Origin: Adiantum capillus-veneris
Taxonomy: Eukaryota > Streptophyta > Polypodiopsida > Polypodiales > Pteridaceae
DNA: 64,000 nucleotides
NCBI GenBank assembly: GCA_014529385.2
Contig: CM043969.1
Coordinates: 69,576,676 to 69,640,675 of the forward strand
Direction: 5' to 3'
Part shown: in pieces, positions 12,501-24,685 of the stretch
Layout: each line of letters begins with the position of its first letter
Position numbering within the stretch: the first letter of the stretch is position 1
The notes under the pieces: model-generated
What the model was told of the DNA's origin: nothing
Seen by the model: only the letters and a program-made list of their open reading frames with translations
Databases searched by the model: none
Program-made: the position numbers and the translations under genes

Positions 12501-15500
12501 GGGCAATCCCACAAACTTTTTGTAAATCTAATTTGATTAACTTACAAGTGAGAAACCTCAAACAAAGAGAAACCCACGGAAAAGAAGAGGTACAAAAAGC
12601 GGAGCTTTATGATGCTCTGAGGGCTAGAAACAGTCAAAGTAAATCGTGTATGCATCAAGAGTAATATCCCCAGCCTCATAAGTGAAATGCAGTGCTTGGC
12701 CAAGCGAAAATTTAAATTAGGGAACAGGGCAATGTCAATGCCTTGAAACATCAAGAGGTTGCGATGGTCCCAGATGACCCACAAAACCCAAAATTTGATC
12801 CAAGCAAAAAAGACCGCAAACTGAGACTGTGGAGACTGAAGTGTTCCAAAAAGCTAAAACCATCTATGAAAAGCGGTGGAAGGGAAACGGAGCCGAAGAG
12901 CAACCGATACCTGTCGAATGAAGGATCTGGAGCAACGACAATCCCACAATAAGTGTGGCACAGTCTCCTCCGCTGCACGACATCTGAAACAACAAGAAGG
13001 CGCAATATGCCGAGTATGCAAGGTGCTACCCACAGGTAAAGCTCCCACCAAACAGCGCCACAAGAAAATACATTCCTTCAAAGGGAGATGACTCTGCCAA
13101 ATGGAAGACAACGTGCACCTCCACCGTAAGGATGACTTAGAGAGTGACCGCAATTGATTACCATGACGCACAATCCACGCATCAGATTGGAGGAGAGCGT
13201 AGACACTACCGGTTGAAATGCATTCCAAGCTGACATCGGCAAGATTCCAATCCAAACAGCGGGAGTCTTCATTCAAAGTAGGAACAGGAGAGAGATTAGC
13301 AAGCATGCTGTGAATTTCTCGCCAGAGAGGATAATAATGAGGTCCCAATCCAAAAAGGGACCTCGCAGCAGAGAACGAAAGAGCAAGACCGGTGTCATCT
13401 GCCATGTGATGCACCTGGCATATCCCCTTTTGAGAAAGAAAATATGCTTGACGAGGAGAGCGTCGAACCAAACTTGCTCCAATGCAGGCTCTCCAATCGG
13501 AGGGAATTTCCAAGAGAAGATTGCTGGCCATTCCATTCCAAATGCACTGTGACAGCCTTTCAATCAACAATGAGAAGAGAAGTAAAGGGACATCCAAGAA
13601 TGTGCCCTTCAAGCTTGCCAGAAACGCCCTCCCAATAGGTTGGCTGCCAGTGACCAAATGACGGAGTGACAATATGTGCACACAAATGTGATACCATAAG
13701 CAGGCAATCCCACAAACAGTGTCACTGACTCTCCACATGATGGTCACAGGTTGCACATGCTGCCAAGTAGCCGCTGTGTACCAACCAACTTTACTTTGTA
13801 GCCTTGTGCGGCGTGCACTACCAGCCATTGAAACATAGTGACTCTCCTCGGCTGACTGTTGTCCCACAACTGCTCTTCCAAAAACGTGACAAGAACTGAG
13901 TTGTCAGACCCTCCTCCTGCCTGTGAAGAGCTGCAGCCTCTCTGTGTGCTGTGAGTATGCGTCGCCCGTGTATTGGGAAAAAGGAGTGCTTGGGTGATTG
14001 GCTGAAGAGAAAGAATCCCGCCAGAACCACTCTCCTTGGTCCCACTGCACTCCTACCAGGGGGCGGCTCTCCCAAGCCCAAAGCCGCCAGTGTCGTGACT
14101 CAAGATCTGTTGGGTCAAGATGGATGACACAAGTCCTCCCACAGATGCCCACAACTCGAATCCTTTGGAAACAACGCTCTGCAACCTGTGGTGCCCCTAC
14201 TGAGACTCTTTGAAGCTGACCCTTCCCCTAAACCTCGAAAAACATGGGGGGCACTGTCTCTAAGCAATCCCTGACGGGAATGAGGACCTTCAAGCGCGTG
14301 AAGGCCCCCATCCATCTGGGAGTTGCGGCCTCAAGAGGGACGTGCCACTCAGCTGGTTTAGCCTCTGTAATATCCTGACACATGCTCTGCACCCCCCTCA
14401 TGCCTCGTAGCTGAATGCTTTGTACCTCCTTGGGAAGGTTTGAAAACTGTAGCCAGTCATCGAACGTGCAGGCTGGACCCTCTGCCATGGGACCCCAAGA
14501 AACATGAGGGTTGCTGCCAACCAAGTGGCCTTTCTGTGTGCTAACCATGGGGTTCCAAACTAGGGGCTGTCTCAAGTGCTCCTCCATGCAAGTGGGTTGG
14601 TGCTGCTCCAGGCCACTCCTCAGCTTCCAGGACCTAAGTAGACTCACAACAAACTGGTCCTCCTAACTCCTGCTTAGGCAGACTGAATGCATCTGTGTAA
14701 AAATCCACTTGATGGACGGGCTCCAAGGGCCACCGGTGTGAGGGACTCGAGCACAAATCTGATGTAGCAACTGCTCCCTCCAAGGCTCCTCACCTGGAAG
14801 AAGTCCTTTGACCACGAGCTTCCCAAGGAGGGCTCTGGTTTGCCGTGTTGGGTTGATGATCCGTAGCCCTCGAGAACATGGTAAGGTGATGACTTGCCAG
14901 GATAATTTGGCTCTGGCTGACTGGGTGTCATGCACTGACCAAAAAAAATCCTGATCAGTCTCTCCAACTGGCTCATACAGGAACGAGAAGATCCAACAAG
15001 ACGTGATGTACCACATAGTGGCCAACCAGCACACCTGGTTGGCCACTACCACTCTCCCAGCCAAAGAGAGCTGTGCAGAACTCCAGTGTAGCAACTTCCT
15101 CCTAATGGATAGGAGAAGGGGAGCAATCTGCTGCTCTGGAGACAAATCCAGGCCTACGTGACAGCCCAGGTATCGTACAAAAGTCCCTGGGGGAATCCAC
15201 CTGAAGCCCTCGCCCGACGACCAATCAAACGTAGGAGCATTGCCAACCCAGAAATCCACAGTCATTCTCCAATTGATTAGTGTCCCTGAGGCACAACAAA
15301 ACACCTCAAGAGCTTGCTCACACTTGTACAGATTGGCCTCATGGCCCTCCAAGTACAAGCATGAATGGTCAACAAACTCAACGTCAAGCAACTCATCTCC
15401 CCTTATAGGAAGCTCTAGACCACGCAGGCCAACCTCCTCTGAAGTGAAAAATGTGCTCATCGCCTTAGCATAGAAGAGAGAAAGGAAGGGGCCAAGAGGG

Positions 15501-17469
15501 AAACCTTGTCTAACCGAACATGTGAGCATGAAGCATTCCCCTCTTCCCCTGCCAAGAGCACCTGATTGTGCGTGCATCTGTAAAGAGCTGACACCCCTAT
15601 GATCCAAGCATCTGAGAAGCCCATCCCGCGTAGAGTGCCCTCTAGGAAATCCCAGTCAACTCTGTCATATGCCTTCTCAAAATCGAGGAGTATCACATGA
15701 TCCTCTCCTCGGAGACGGGCGAGGGCCGACGTCTCCAAGAAGGTTAAGATGTTGTCAAGGATACTGTGCTCCTTGAAAAAACCTGTCTGAGTCTCATGTA
15801 TATGCTCTCAAGTATTAGTTGAATTCTCAAACTCAGAGCCTTTGCTAAGATTTTGTAGGCTGAGTTGAGAAAAGTGATGGGTCGCCACTACCGAATCTCA
15901 TCCAAGGAACCCCTCTCCTTGGGAATCAGGTAAATCAGACCCTCACTCAAGCTGTCAAGCATCTCTCCCGTGTGCAAAATGTGCCGATAGGCGCTACTTA
16001 AATCCGAACCAAGCAGCTCCTAGTACTCCAAGAAAAAACTGGGAGTCAAACCATCCTCCCCTAGGCAGCTACCTCGGGGAAGTGCCCTGAGGGCCTCATG
16101 GAGCTCCTCTAGCTGGAGAGGTATCTCTAGTTTGTGATGCATCTCCTTAGTAACTAGGCAAGGCATTTGTGCCCAAACCTGCTCTCTGCATGCTCCCCGA
16201 CGCTCTGACTGAGGCTCAGCTGAAAGTAACTCATGGTAAAAGTCAGTAGCAACCGCCTGCATATCCTCAACTCTAAAGCAAGTGACCCATCAGGTCCCCT
16301 CAAGTGGCTAACGCTGGTGTGCGCATGGCGAGGTCCCACAATCTCAAAGAACTCCCCAGTAACTTTGTCGCTCACCTGTGTCCACTGAGATGTTTGTCGA
16401 TGAAAGGCAAACTGATGGCGCCTCTCCTCAATGGTGATCAGCTCCTGTCGAGCCTGCTGCATCTGCTCCTCTAACCAAGGACTGTCAGGGTGGCGCTCCT
16501 GTATCCGCTGTAGGGAAGGAATACCTCGTCGGAGCCGTTCCTCCTCCTCCTTGGCCTCAGAGGGGAGTTGCAGATTCCTGGAGGAAGAAACGGCTAAGTT
16601 CAGTAAGTCCGGTGGCCACTCTACTAGTTGAAGTGCCCTGTGCCCAAGCTCTCTGTCCAAAGTGCTGCCACTCCTTCTCTGAGCTTTGTTTCTCGCAAGA
16701 TCCTCTTGGGGATGCCCAACATCACACTCCCACTCCTCTGTCTGTCTGTAACAGTAAGAATCATTGGCGCATGATCTGAGAAAGAAGTCCCCGCGAGAAT
16801 GCAAACAATTCCTCCCATGCCATAGAGACGGTCACTCATGTAGAAGCGATCTACTGGAGATAGATTCACTCCTACTCTGTAGTCAAAGCGAGAGAAAGAT
16901 AGGTTGTCTAGAGGCCGCACAAAACCTGCATGTTTCCATACATCACAAAACCTCAAGGTCATACATAACTGCTCCCAAGATGCTAACTCAGCCCCGTGCA
17001 CAGTAGAATGACTACCTCCAATCCTGTCTGAGGGGTCCTCCAACATGTTGAAGTCTCCCCAACACACCACTGTTCTGCATGCGGCAAAGACTCTAGAAGA
17101 CGTGACCAAAACTCAACTCATGCACTTGCCACATTAGGCCCATAGATGTTAAGGAAGCCCACGAGGCAGCCATGAACCTGCATAGTAATCCATTGGACCC
17201 TACCTGGCTCAGTAATACCTCTGCCCGAAGTCTATATGCTTTTAGAATTTGATGCCTTTCATGTACCTCTTTTCCATGGCCAAGGGCCTTTAAATACTTG
17301 CCTAGGGCCCACTCTTTGGGAGTTTTCCCATGTGGGAATGCAAAGCAGAGGGGTTCTGGGGTTGTACTGAGTTCAAGCAATATAAAGAAATACCGAAAGG
17401 GGTGCTAAGGTTTGGGTCAGTGCTCTCTTGCGATGGAGTTCTGCCACTCCCCGTCTTGTGTGTCATGCA

Positions 17470-17540
<71 letters not shown>

Positions 17541-20500
17541 GTTGCTTTGAAGTGTTTCGAGTTGTCTCGTACGTTCTTTTCCACTGGCACATGGTGCCTT
17601 CCTGTTACAGTGATATCAGAGCTTCAGGCGTGTGCCTTTCCAAAAGCCTACCCGTCCTTCAAGAGCAATCAAAGCAAGTTATCGAAGAATCTTCGTGTCC
17701 CTACTCCTACCTAACCACTCCCACCCTTAGTCCATCGCGCATGGAGCGCACTCCCATCTTCATCGTTGTGTCTTAAGGGGCATAAGCGGGACATAAGCCA
17801 TAAAGAACCCAAGACCACATGGTGTTTATGGATTCGGCAAAGTACCTACTGTTTCTCCTCTACAAGCTTTTCGACATTCTTTTGTTGTAGGGTTTCTAAC
17901 AGTTTCTGAATAGCATGCTACCTCCTCTGATGCCTCAGGTGGTACCTCCTCCTCCTCTGGCACCAGAAAGTACGAGAGCTTCCATCCGGCAACCTTCCCA
18001 GCCGTTTGTTTTCGATCGGGGTGAGTCTTCAGGATTATGGTGCAACCATAATTTGATCGAGTGCAACCGCCTTTGCCACCGGCATTGCCCCCACCACCAC
18101 TAGACTACAATGGTCGGATCCCGTATGGATACCCATGCTATCCGTACCCGGGGTATGCAGCTAACCAAAAGAAGGATTTCAAAGATGGTGGCACGACAAT
18201 TAAAATTTTCACCTTGTCCGCGGGGGGGGGATCGGAAGAAAGCAGTGCAATTACTACAGCAATTCGACAACATCTATGCTTTGGGGAACTATATAGAAGA
18301 ATTCAAGATTTCTTGAGCAAAGGGATTTCTTAAAGATAATGCTATGCAGTGGTGGAGTTCAATTGCAACACAACCACATGCTCCAAGGAACCGACAAGCT
18401 TTCAAGAAAATATTTGCACGCAGCTATTTGCCTTCTCTCTTTGAAGTCCAGATCTTATCAGAATGGGACAACTCAAAAATGCTTGCCACAGAGACCATGG
18501 ACGAGCATAACCAAAGGTTTCCCGACGTCTACCTTCCGGTGTCCTTCTTTCAATTCATTCCCTTGGAGGACCAGTGTGAGCGATACATCATTGGACTACC
18601 ATCACCATTGCAAGAATATTGTCTGTCTGAGCAAGTCTCAACCATGCAAGAGCTTATGGACCATGATGCGTTCGGCTACAAATTGATTGAAAGGAAAGCA
18701 GAGTTTACTACAGAAGTAACTTTAGCCAATAACCAGAACTCTCGGCAACAACGAACAAATTCTCGAGATTCTCATGGAAGTCAACCGCAAAGCCTCGTTT
18801 GACGCCTCAACACCGAGACACCTTATTACAAAAAGGCCGATGCTTTGGATACTTTCAAATAGGGCATAACTATTTTGGTTGTCCCCATGGCATTAACAAA
18901 CCCGCGGAGCCGACACCTGCGCCGCCAGTCAACACAACCCCAAGACCATCTCCAATCGAATGAGCTAAACCGGCCATTGGCCCTGTACCTGACATCTATG
19001 ACATAAACCTTGAAAGTACAAATGAATTGTGTCAAGCATATGGCAAACTCAACGGCTTGGAAGCCCTAAATTTCTTCGACCCAAGAGCTACCGAAAACTT
19101 ATCCATCGAGAATTCCCCAAATAAATGAATTCTGATTATGATGCACAAGGTGGTGAACTTGAAGCCAAGCTAGCCACAGGGCAAACTCAAAAAGTGGTGC
19201 CGCTCATTGGTGCTCTTCCAGTGACTATCCAAGGCTATCACGGAAAAACCGATTTCCACATTATGAAGTTGGGCAACTGTGACGATCTCTTCGGCATGCC
19301 TTGGCATGACAAGAATGGCGCGACACTCCAGATCCAGAACCGTACAAATACCTTGATGAAGAAGGACAAGCTAGTCGTCCTCAAAGTTGGACATACAAAT
19401 AAAAACTCAAATTGATTTTTCTTTTGTATTTAGATACTTTTGAGCTTTTAAAATACTATTTGAAATTTGTTTGAAATGGATGGAATTTGCTTTAAACCTG
19501 TCTTGGTGCCGATTTGAATTGTTTGATTTTGGTTTTAATACTAATCTCAAGATGTCTTAAGATGTCTTAAGATGATTTACGAAGTATTAAGATGTCTGAG
19601 TAGTGGTTACTCTCAGCACCTCCAAGCGACACAGGTCGTGGTTTGGGGAGCGTTTGGTTGTAAAAGGCCTCTATATTTCATGGCGTGGACCTTTTTAGGT
19701 TATTTGCGGCAGGAGTGATGAGGGAGTCGTTGAACAGCTCATGGCCCGGACTGAGCTGGTTATTTGCGGGGGACGTGTTCATCGGCGATTGTATGTTTCT
19801 ATGTCTTGTGACATGCATATGTGAGCATTTGTGTTGCATTGTGATGTGGCAACCATTGAATATTCCTAATTGGGTGAAATTTCTTAGGTATGTAATTCAT
19901 CGAGATACCCGTTCAGATCAGTGCGGTCTGGGTGTGATGGCTAATTTGCTACGCTAGAATATCAAGAGCTCTGATCTGGAATGTTTGTCCCTCAGAATGA
20001 CCCTCGAAAATTTTTGAGCTAACTTGAGTTATTTTGCTGATATACGGTGATCGCGGATGATTACTTTTCTTTAAGAAGGGGGGATGTCACAAATTGCTAA
20101 CGTGTCAAGCCATTGAAGACGTAAGCCAACTTACAGATCCCGACCGAGGGGCCTGAACCCTAAGAGAAGAAGAAGCAAAAGCAGTAGAAGAAATTTTACC
20201 AACTTACAAGTCTTGCGGAGTGGCCTAATTAGACCAGTTTTCACCATCTTATGGAACCCGGTCCGATGGGGCCCTAGTGACACAAGGCATTCAAATAAAG
20301 CAGAACCAGCACACCCACACAATAATCATGCAAAAGAAATGATGACGTGGCAGCTGTATGGATGCCCGTGAATTACGTTGATAGTGCCACGTGGAAGCGT
20401 GTATTGACTTCCAAGCAATAAAAAGAAAACCGAAAGGGATGCCAGGGTTTGGGGCCAATGCTCTCTTGGGGTGGAATTCCGCCACTCCCCGTCTTGTGTG

Positions 20501-23500
20501 TTGTCTTTCTGTTGGCACATGATGCCTTTCCGTTACACCTCTCCTATGAGTGTGTGGCCCGGTAACGCTGATATTGCTAGTGGCCTTTTTACCTTGCGAT
20601 TTTGGAGGAAAGTCTGCACTTATCATCATTCGAGCGGTTCTATGGCATATGCCCTTTGGGGGAGAAGGGGGGATGTCCGGTCTGAGTGGTGTGTCGAAAG
20701 GAGTTGAGGGCCGATGTGTGTAAGATAGATGAGATCCAGGAGGACAATGTGAACAATTGTGCGGATGGGCTGAGCCGGTCAAGGCCTGCATGAACCTTCA
20801 CTGGTGCCGGTTCTTGTGTCAAGTGGATTGTAAAGTGTGGAGTAGGTGTAGCAGGTGTGTAGGAGATGGTGGCTCCAATGAAAGTAAGAAAGAGGTAGGC
20901 ATGATTGGCTCCAATGGGGATGGATGGGATGGTGAAAGAGCTAACGAGATGTATAGCCTCCCGAGGTGCCATAATATAATCCACTGTGTACCCCCTCCCC
21001 CCCCTCTCTCGTCTGCAACTCTATGTGGCATGCATGTCAGACCTCCATACGCAGGTCAAAGTTCCATCCCGTTATATATAACGAGACGGTGCTGGAAGCT
21101 TGATCTGAGTAAATGGCATCCATAGGTAGTGGGGTGGGCTGTGTCTATTGAGGCTCGGATAAGGTCCTCCTCTTGTGTAGTATATAGTATGTTTGGGTCC
21201 TAGAAAGAATAGGCCAAAGTTCCATCCCGTTATATATAAGGAGACGGTGCTGGAAGCTTGATCTGAGTAAATGGCGTCCATAGGTAGTGGGGTGGGCTGT
21301 GTCTACTGAGGCTCGGATAAGGTCCTCTTCCTTTGTAGTATATAGTATGTTTGGGTCCTAGAAAGCATAGGTCTGACACTAGCGGTTGCATGTTTGGGTG
21401 TTGAAGTCTCTTATGATGAAAAATTCCTTGAGTGTAGAGTACTCCGTAATCCTCTCCATGAAGCATGTGAACGGTGATCCACCCCACCCCCAAAAACCCC
21501 CACCCTCCCGATGGTCAATGGTAGAGAAGTTGGAGCCTGTGGGTGTAAAGTAACATAGGAGGATGTATATAATGTGTACTTGTTTTATCATTGAGCGGCT
21601 CCAAAAGAAATGGGCTTGTGGATTTCATGCTACAAGTTGTATCTTGCCGTGCCACTCGTCTGAAGAGAACGGCCACTCTGCTAGACCTTCCGGAAGTGTT
21701 CTGGCGTATACACTTGCGGTGGGTGGACTCCCACTCGAATCCGTGGATTCTTGATAGGTCCCTCTGTGGGCTTTCGTGTGTGTCTGTGAGTAGGACAATG
21801 TCTTGACTGCTCATCACCTCCTCTGTTTGCTCTGGGTGTCCATAGATCCATATATCACCATTGCAATTCCAAACCAGAATGTAAATCTTCCCATTGTATG
21901 TTCCATAGAGTGTGAGTCCCTATGTAACAACCTTGCCATCAACGATGAACCAGCCATTGCGGTATGATGATGCCTTCTTCCCTTCTTGACGTGGTTCGAG
22001 CACCCTAGATATGCATACCTGTCTATGTTCTACTTGTATCGAGGTGGTCGTCTAGGTAGATGGGGGGACCCATGAGTGCTCGTAGAATCACCCTCTTTCT
22101 AATGAAAGATGTTCTTGCCTCTGTTATGGTAGGGCAGACATTAGCACGGTTGTATGCGTCCATCCTGGAGCAGCAACTGAGTAAATGGGCAGAAAATGAG
22201 GGCATACGAGCAGCAGGACAGGCTGGATTCAGGAGGGGTTTCTCCACCTTGGACCATATTCTTACACTCAGAGCCATTATTGAGGAGGGTAGGGCACATG
22301 GGAGACGGATGTATTGTTGCTTTGTGGATTTCCGCAAAGCATTCGACACAGTACCGAGAGCCAGATTGATGCGCAGGTTACAGGAGTTGAGAGTGCCCAT
22401 AGAGATCATTTGGGGGATCATGGCTTTATACGGCTCAGTGATTGGCCACGTACGCACTCCTGAGGGGATTTCTGACATTGTGCATTCCACTATTGGTGTG
22501 AAGCAGGGGTGTCCTCTGTCCCCTACACTATTTGGTATGTATGTAGATGAGGTTTCTGACTACATTGACAGAGAAGGCGACAGAGGTGCTCAGCTAGCAG
22601 GGACATGGATCCCTTTGTTACTCTATGCTGATGATATTGTGTTGATATCAGAGTCACATGAGGGCATGCAGAGACAATTGGATGCATTACACAGCTTTGC
22701 GGAGGATAGTAGATTGTCTGTGAACCTTGGTAAAACCAAGGTTATGGTGTTTAACACTACTCCGCAGTGGGTCAGGAGATCGGCACCTACACTGGCATAT
22801 GGTCAGAACACTGTGGAGTACACAGATGCATATACATATCTTGGGGTGGTATTCTCGGGACCGAGGTTTGCTCTGAGGAGAGCAGCAGAGACTAGACTGT
22901 CTAGAGCACATGCAGCACTGGGAGGGCTAGAGAAGATGTGTTCGCAGGTTCAGTTTCAGGAACCACGAACAAAGCTATGGCTTTTTGATACTTTGGTTAC
23001 TTCAGCTATGCTTTATGGGGTACAGGTGTGGGGACCATTTGTGGATCATGACAGGTGGAGGAACATGGAGAGGCCCTTGGTATCTATGATCTCTCGGATG
23101 ATTAGAGCCAAGTCCTCCGTACCACATGCGATTATTTGAGCGGAGCTAGCAGCCCCTCCTATAGAGATTGAGGCTATTACCAGATCAGTGTCCTTTTTGC
23201 ACAGCCTATGGGATACACGTGGAGGCAGATACGCTAGATTGGCTCTGGAGTCTTCTAGACAGTTAGCGATGCAGGGAGACACATCATGTTGGTATGCGCA
23301 GATGACCTCTTGGTTTCAGAGGCATGGTTTCAGCCTAGATAGACTGCCTCCGTTTCAGTATTCCCTGGATGCACCTTCACTACCGGTCACACTGATGGAG
23401 ATCACTAGACTTATTCGTCAGGATCTCATACAGTTGGACACCAGGAGGACATGGGTAGAGCCAGTCACGAAGATGGCTTTCTACAAGGAGCATCTTCTCC

Positions 23501-24620
23501 AACTCTCGGGAGATGGGTTTGTGATTCGTCCGAGCTACATGGACACTCATCTGTCTCATAGTTTGCGATGCGCTATAGGTCAGATCCGCACATCCTCACA
23601 CCATTTGGAGATTGAGACGGGCAGATTGAGAGGGATACCACTAGAGAGCAGGATATGTAAATTATGCGGTACAGAGCCAGAGACCGAATTACATTACATA
23701 TGCCACTGCACTTTGTATTATGAGATACGAGGGCGCTTCCATTGCTTATTCAGGGAGGGCTTTGGACCCCTAGATAGAGTCATGAAGTATGAGGATCAGA
23801 GATGCCTTGGCTTATATCTACTTGAGCTACAGCGGCATAGGGATAGTCTGTTGAGGAAACATGGGACACGAGAGTCACAAAGACCGATCACAGATTTCTT
23901 TGGATCGGGAAAGCCAGGAGAGCAGCCACCAGCGCAGAGTTGTGCTCGCGTGCATACCAGAGGCACCCTCATTGACAGAGCGATTGAGCTTGGGAGGTCG
24001 AGGCGACCACGACCGAGACACAGGAGCACACTCCATCGACGGAGACTTCAATAGAGGATCAGGGACATCTTAGCACGACATCCGGAGTGTCATTGAGAAC
24101 TTACTCTACACTTCATTTTCACTGTCACTACACACTTCTCATTTTTATTTTTATTTTGCATTCAGTACCTTTGTACTTTTGTATTCAGACATTGTACTAG
24201 TTTCACCACTTTGTATCAGCTGGTCTCATAGGTCATTTTGGCCTTTTGAAGACGTTAATATATCATATCATATCATATCTGGAGGAGAATTTAAGGATGG
24301 GCCTTCTCTCTCTCTCTCATCCGGGTAGCCTTGGCACCAGACCCGCCCATGTACCACATCTTACATCCCCCCATTAGTACAGGATGGAGCTAGATAGCTT
24401 GATGCATTCTCATGATTGTACTACCTTGAGCATATAGACATGCATATACCCCTAGAGATAGAGCTCCATCCCTCCTCAGATACTCCACTACCTACATTCA
24501 GTTCAGTTTTGTATCAGTTTTGTTTTATTTGTCTTTCCGATAGACGGATGACATACACACCATGTACATTTGATTTGTCTCATAGGCCGATTTCGGCCTG
24601 ACATAGACGTTAAAAATCTT

Positions 24621-24685
<65 letters not shown>

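Larger units (their letters stand above)
12541..17240 (-). mobile_element. Plant L1-like LINE, nearly complete ORF2, decayed
   Basis: Reading on the minus strand: endonuclease (about 17200-16620), linker, reverse transcriptase (16260-14663), linker and a zf-RVT domain (13867-12854). It then runs to a 3' end whose complement reads TGGGTTTCTCTTTGTTTGAGG, the style of plant L1 tails. ORF1 and the start of the endonuclease are missing. Several frameshifts and stops break ORF2. The family is distinct from the microsatellite-associated LINEs. A shorter relative is at 49053-49562. Confidence 0.85.
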
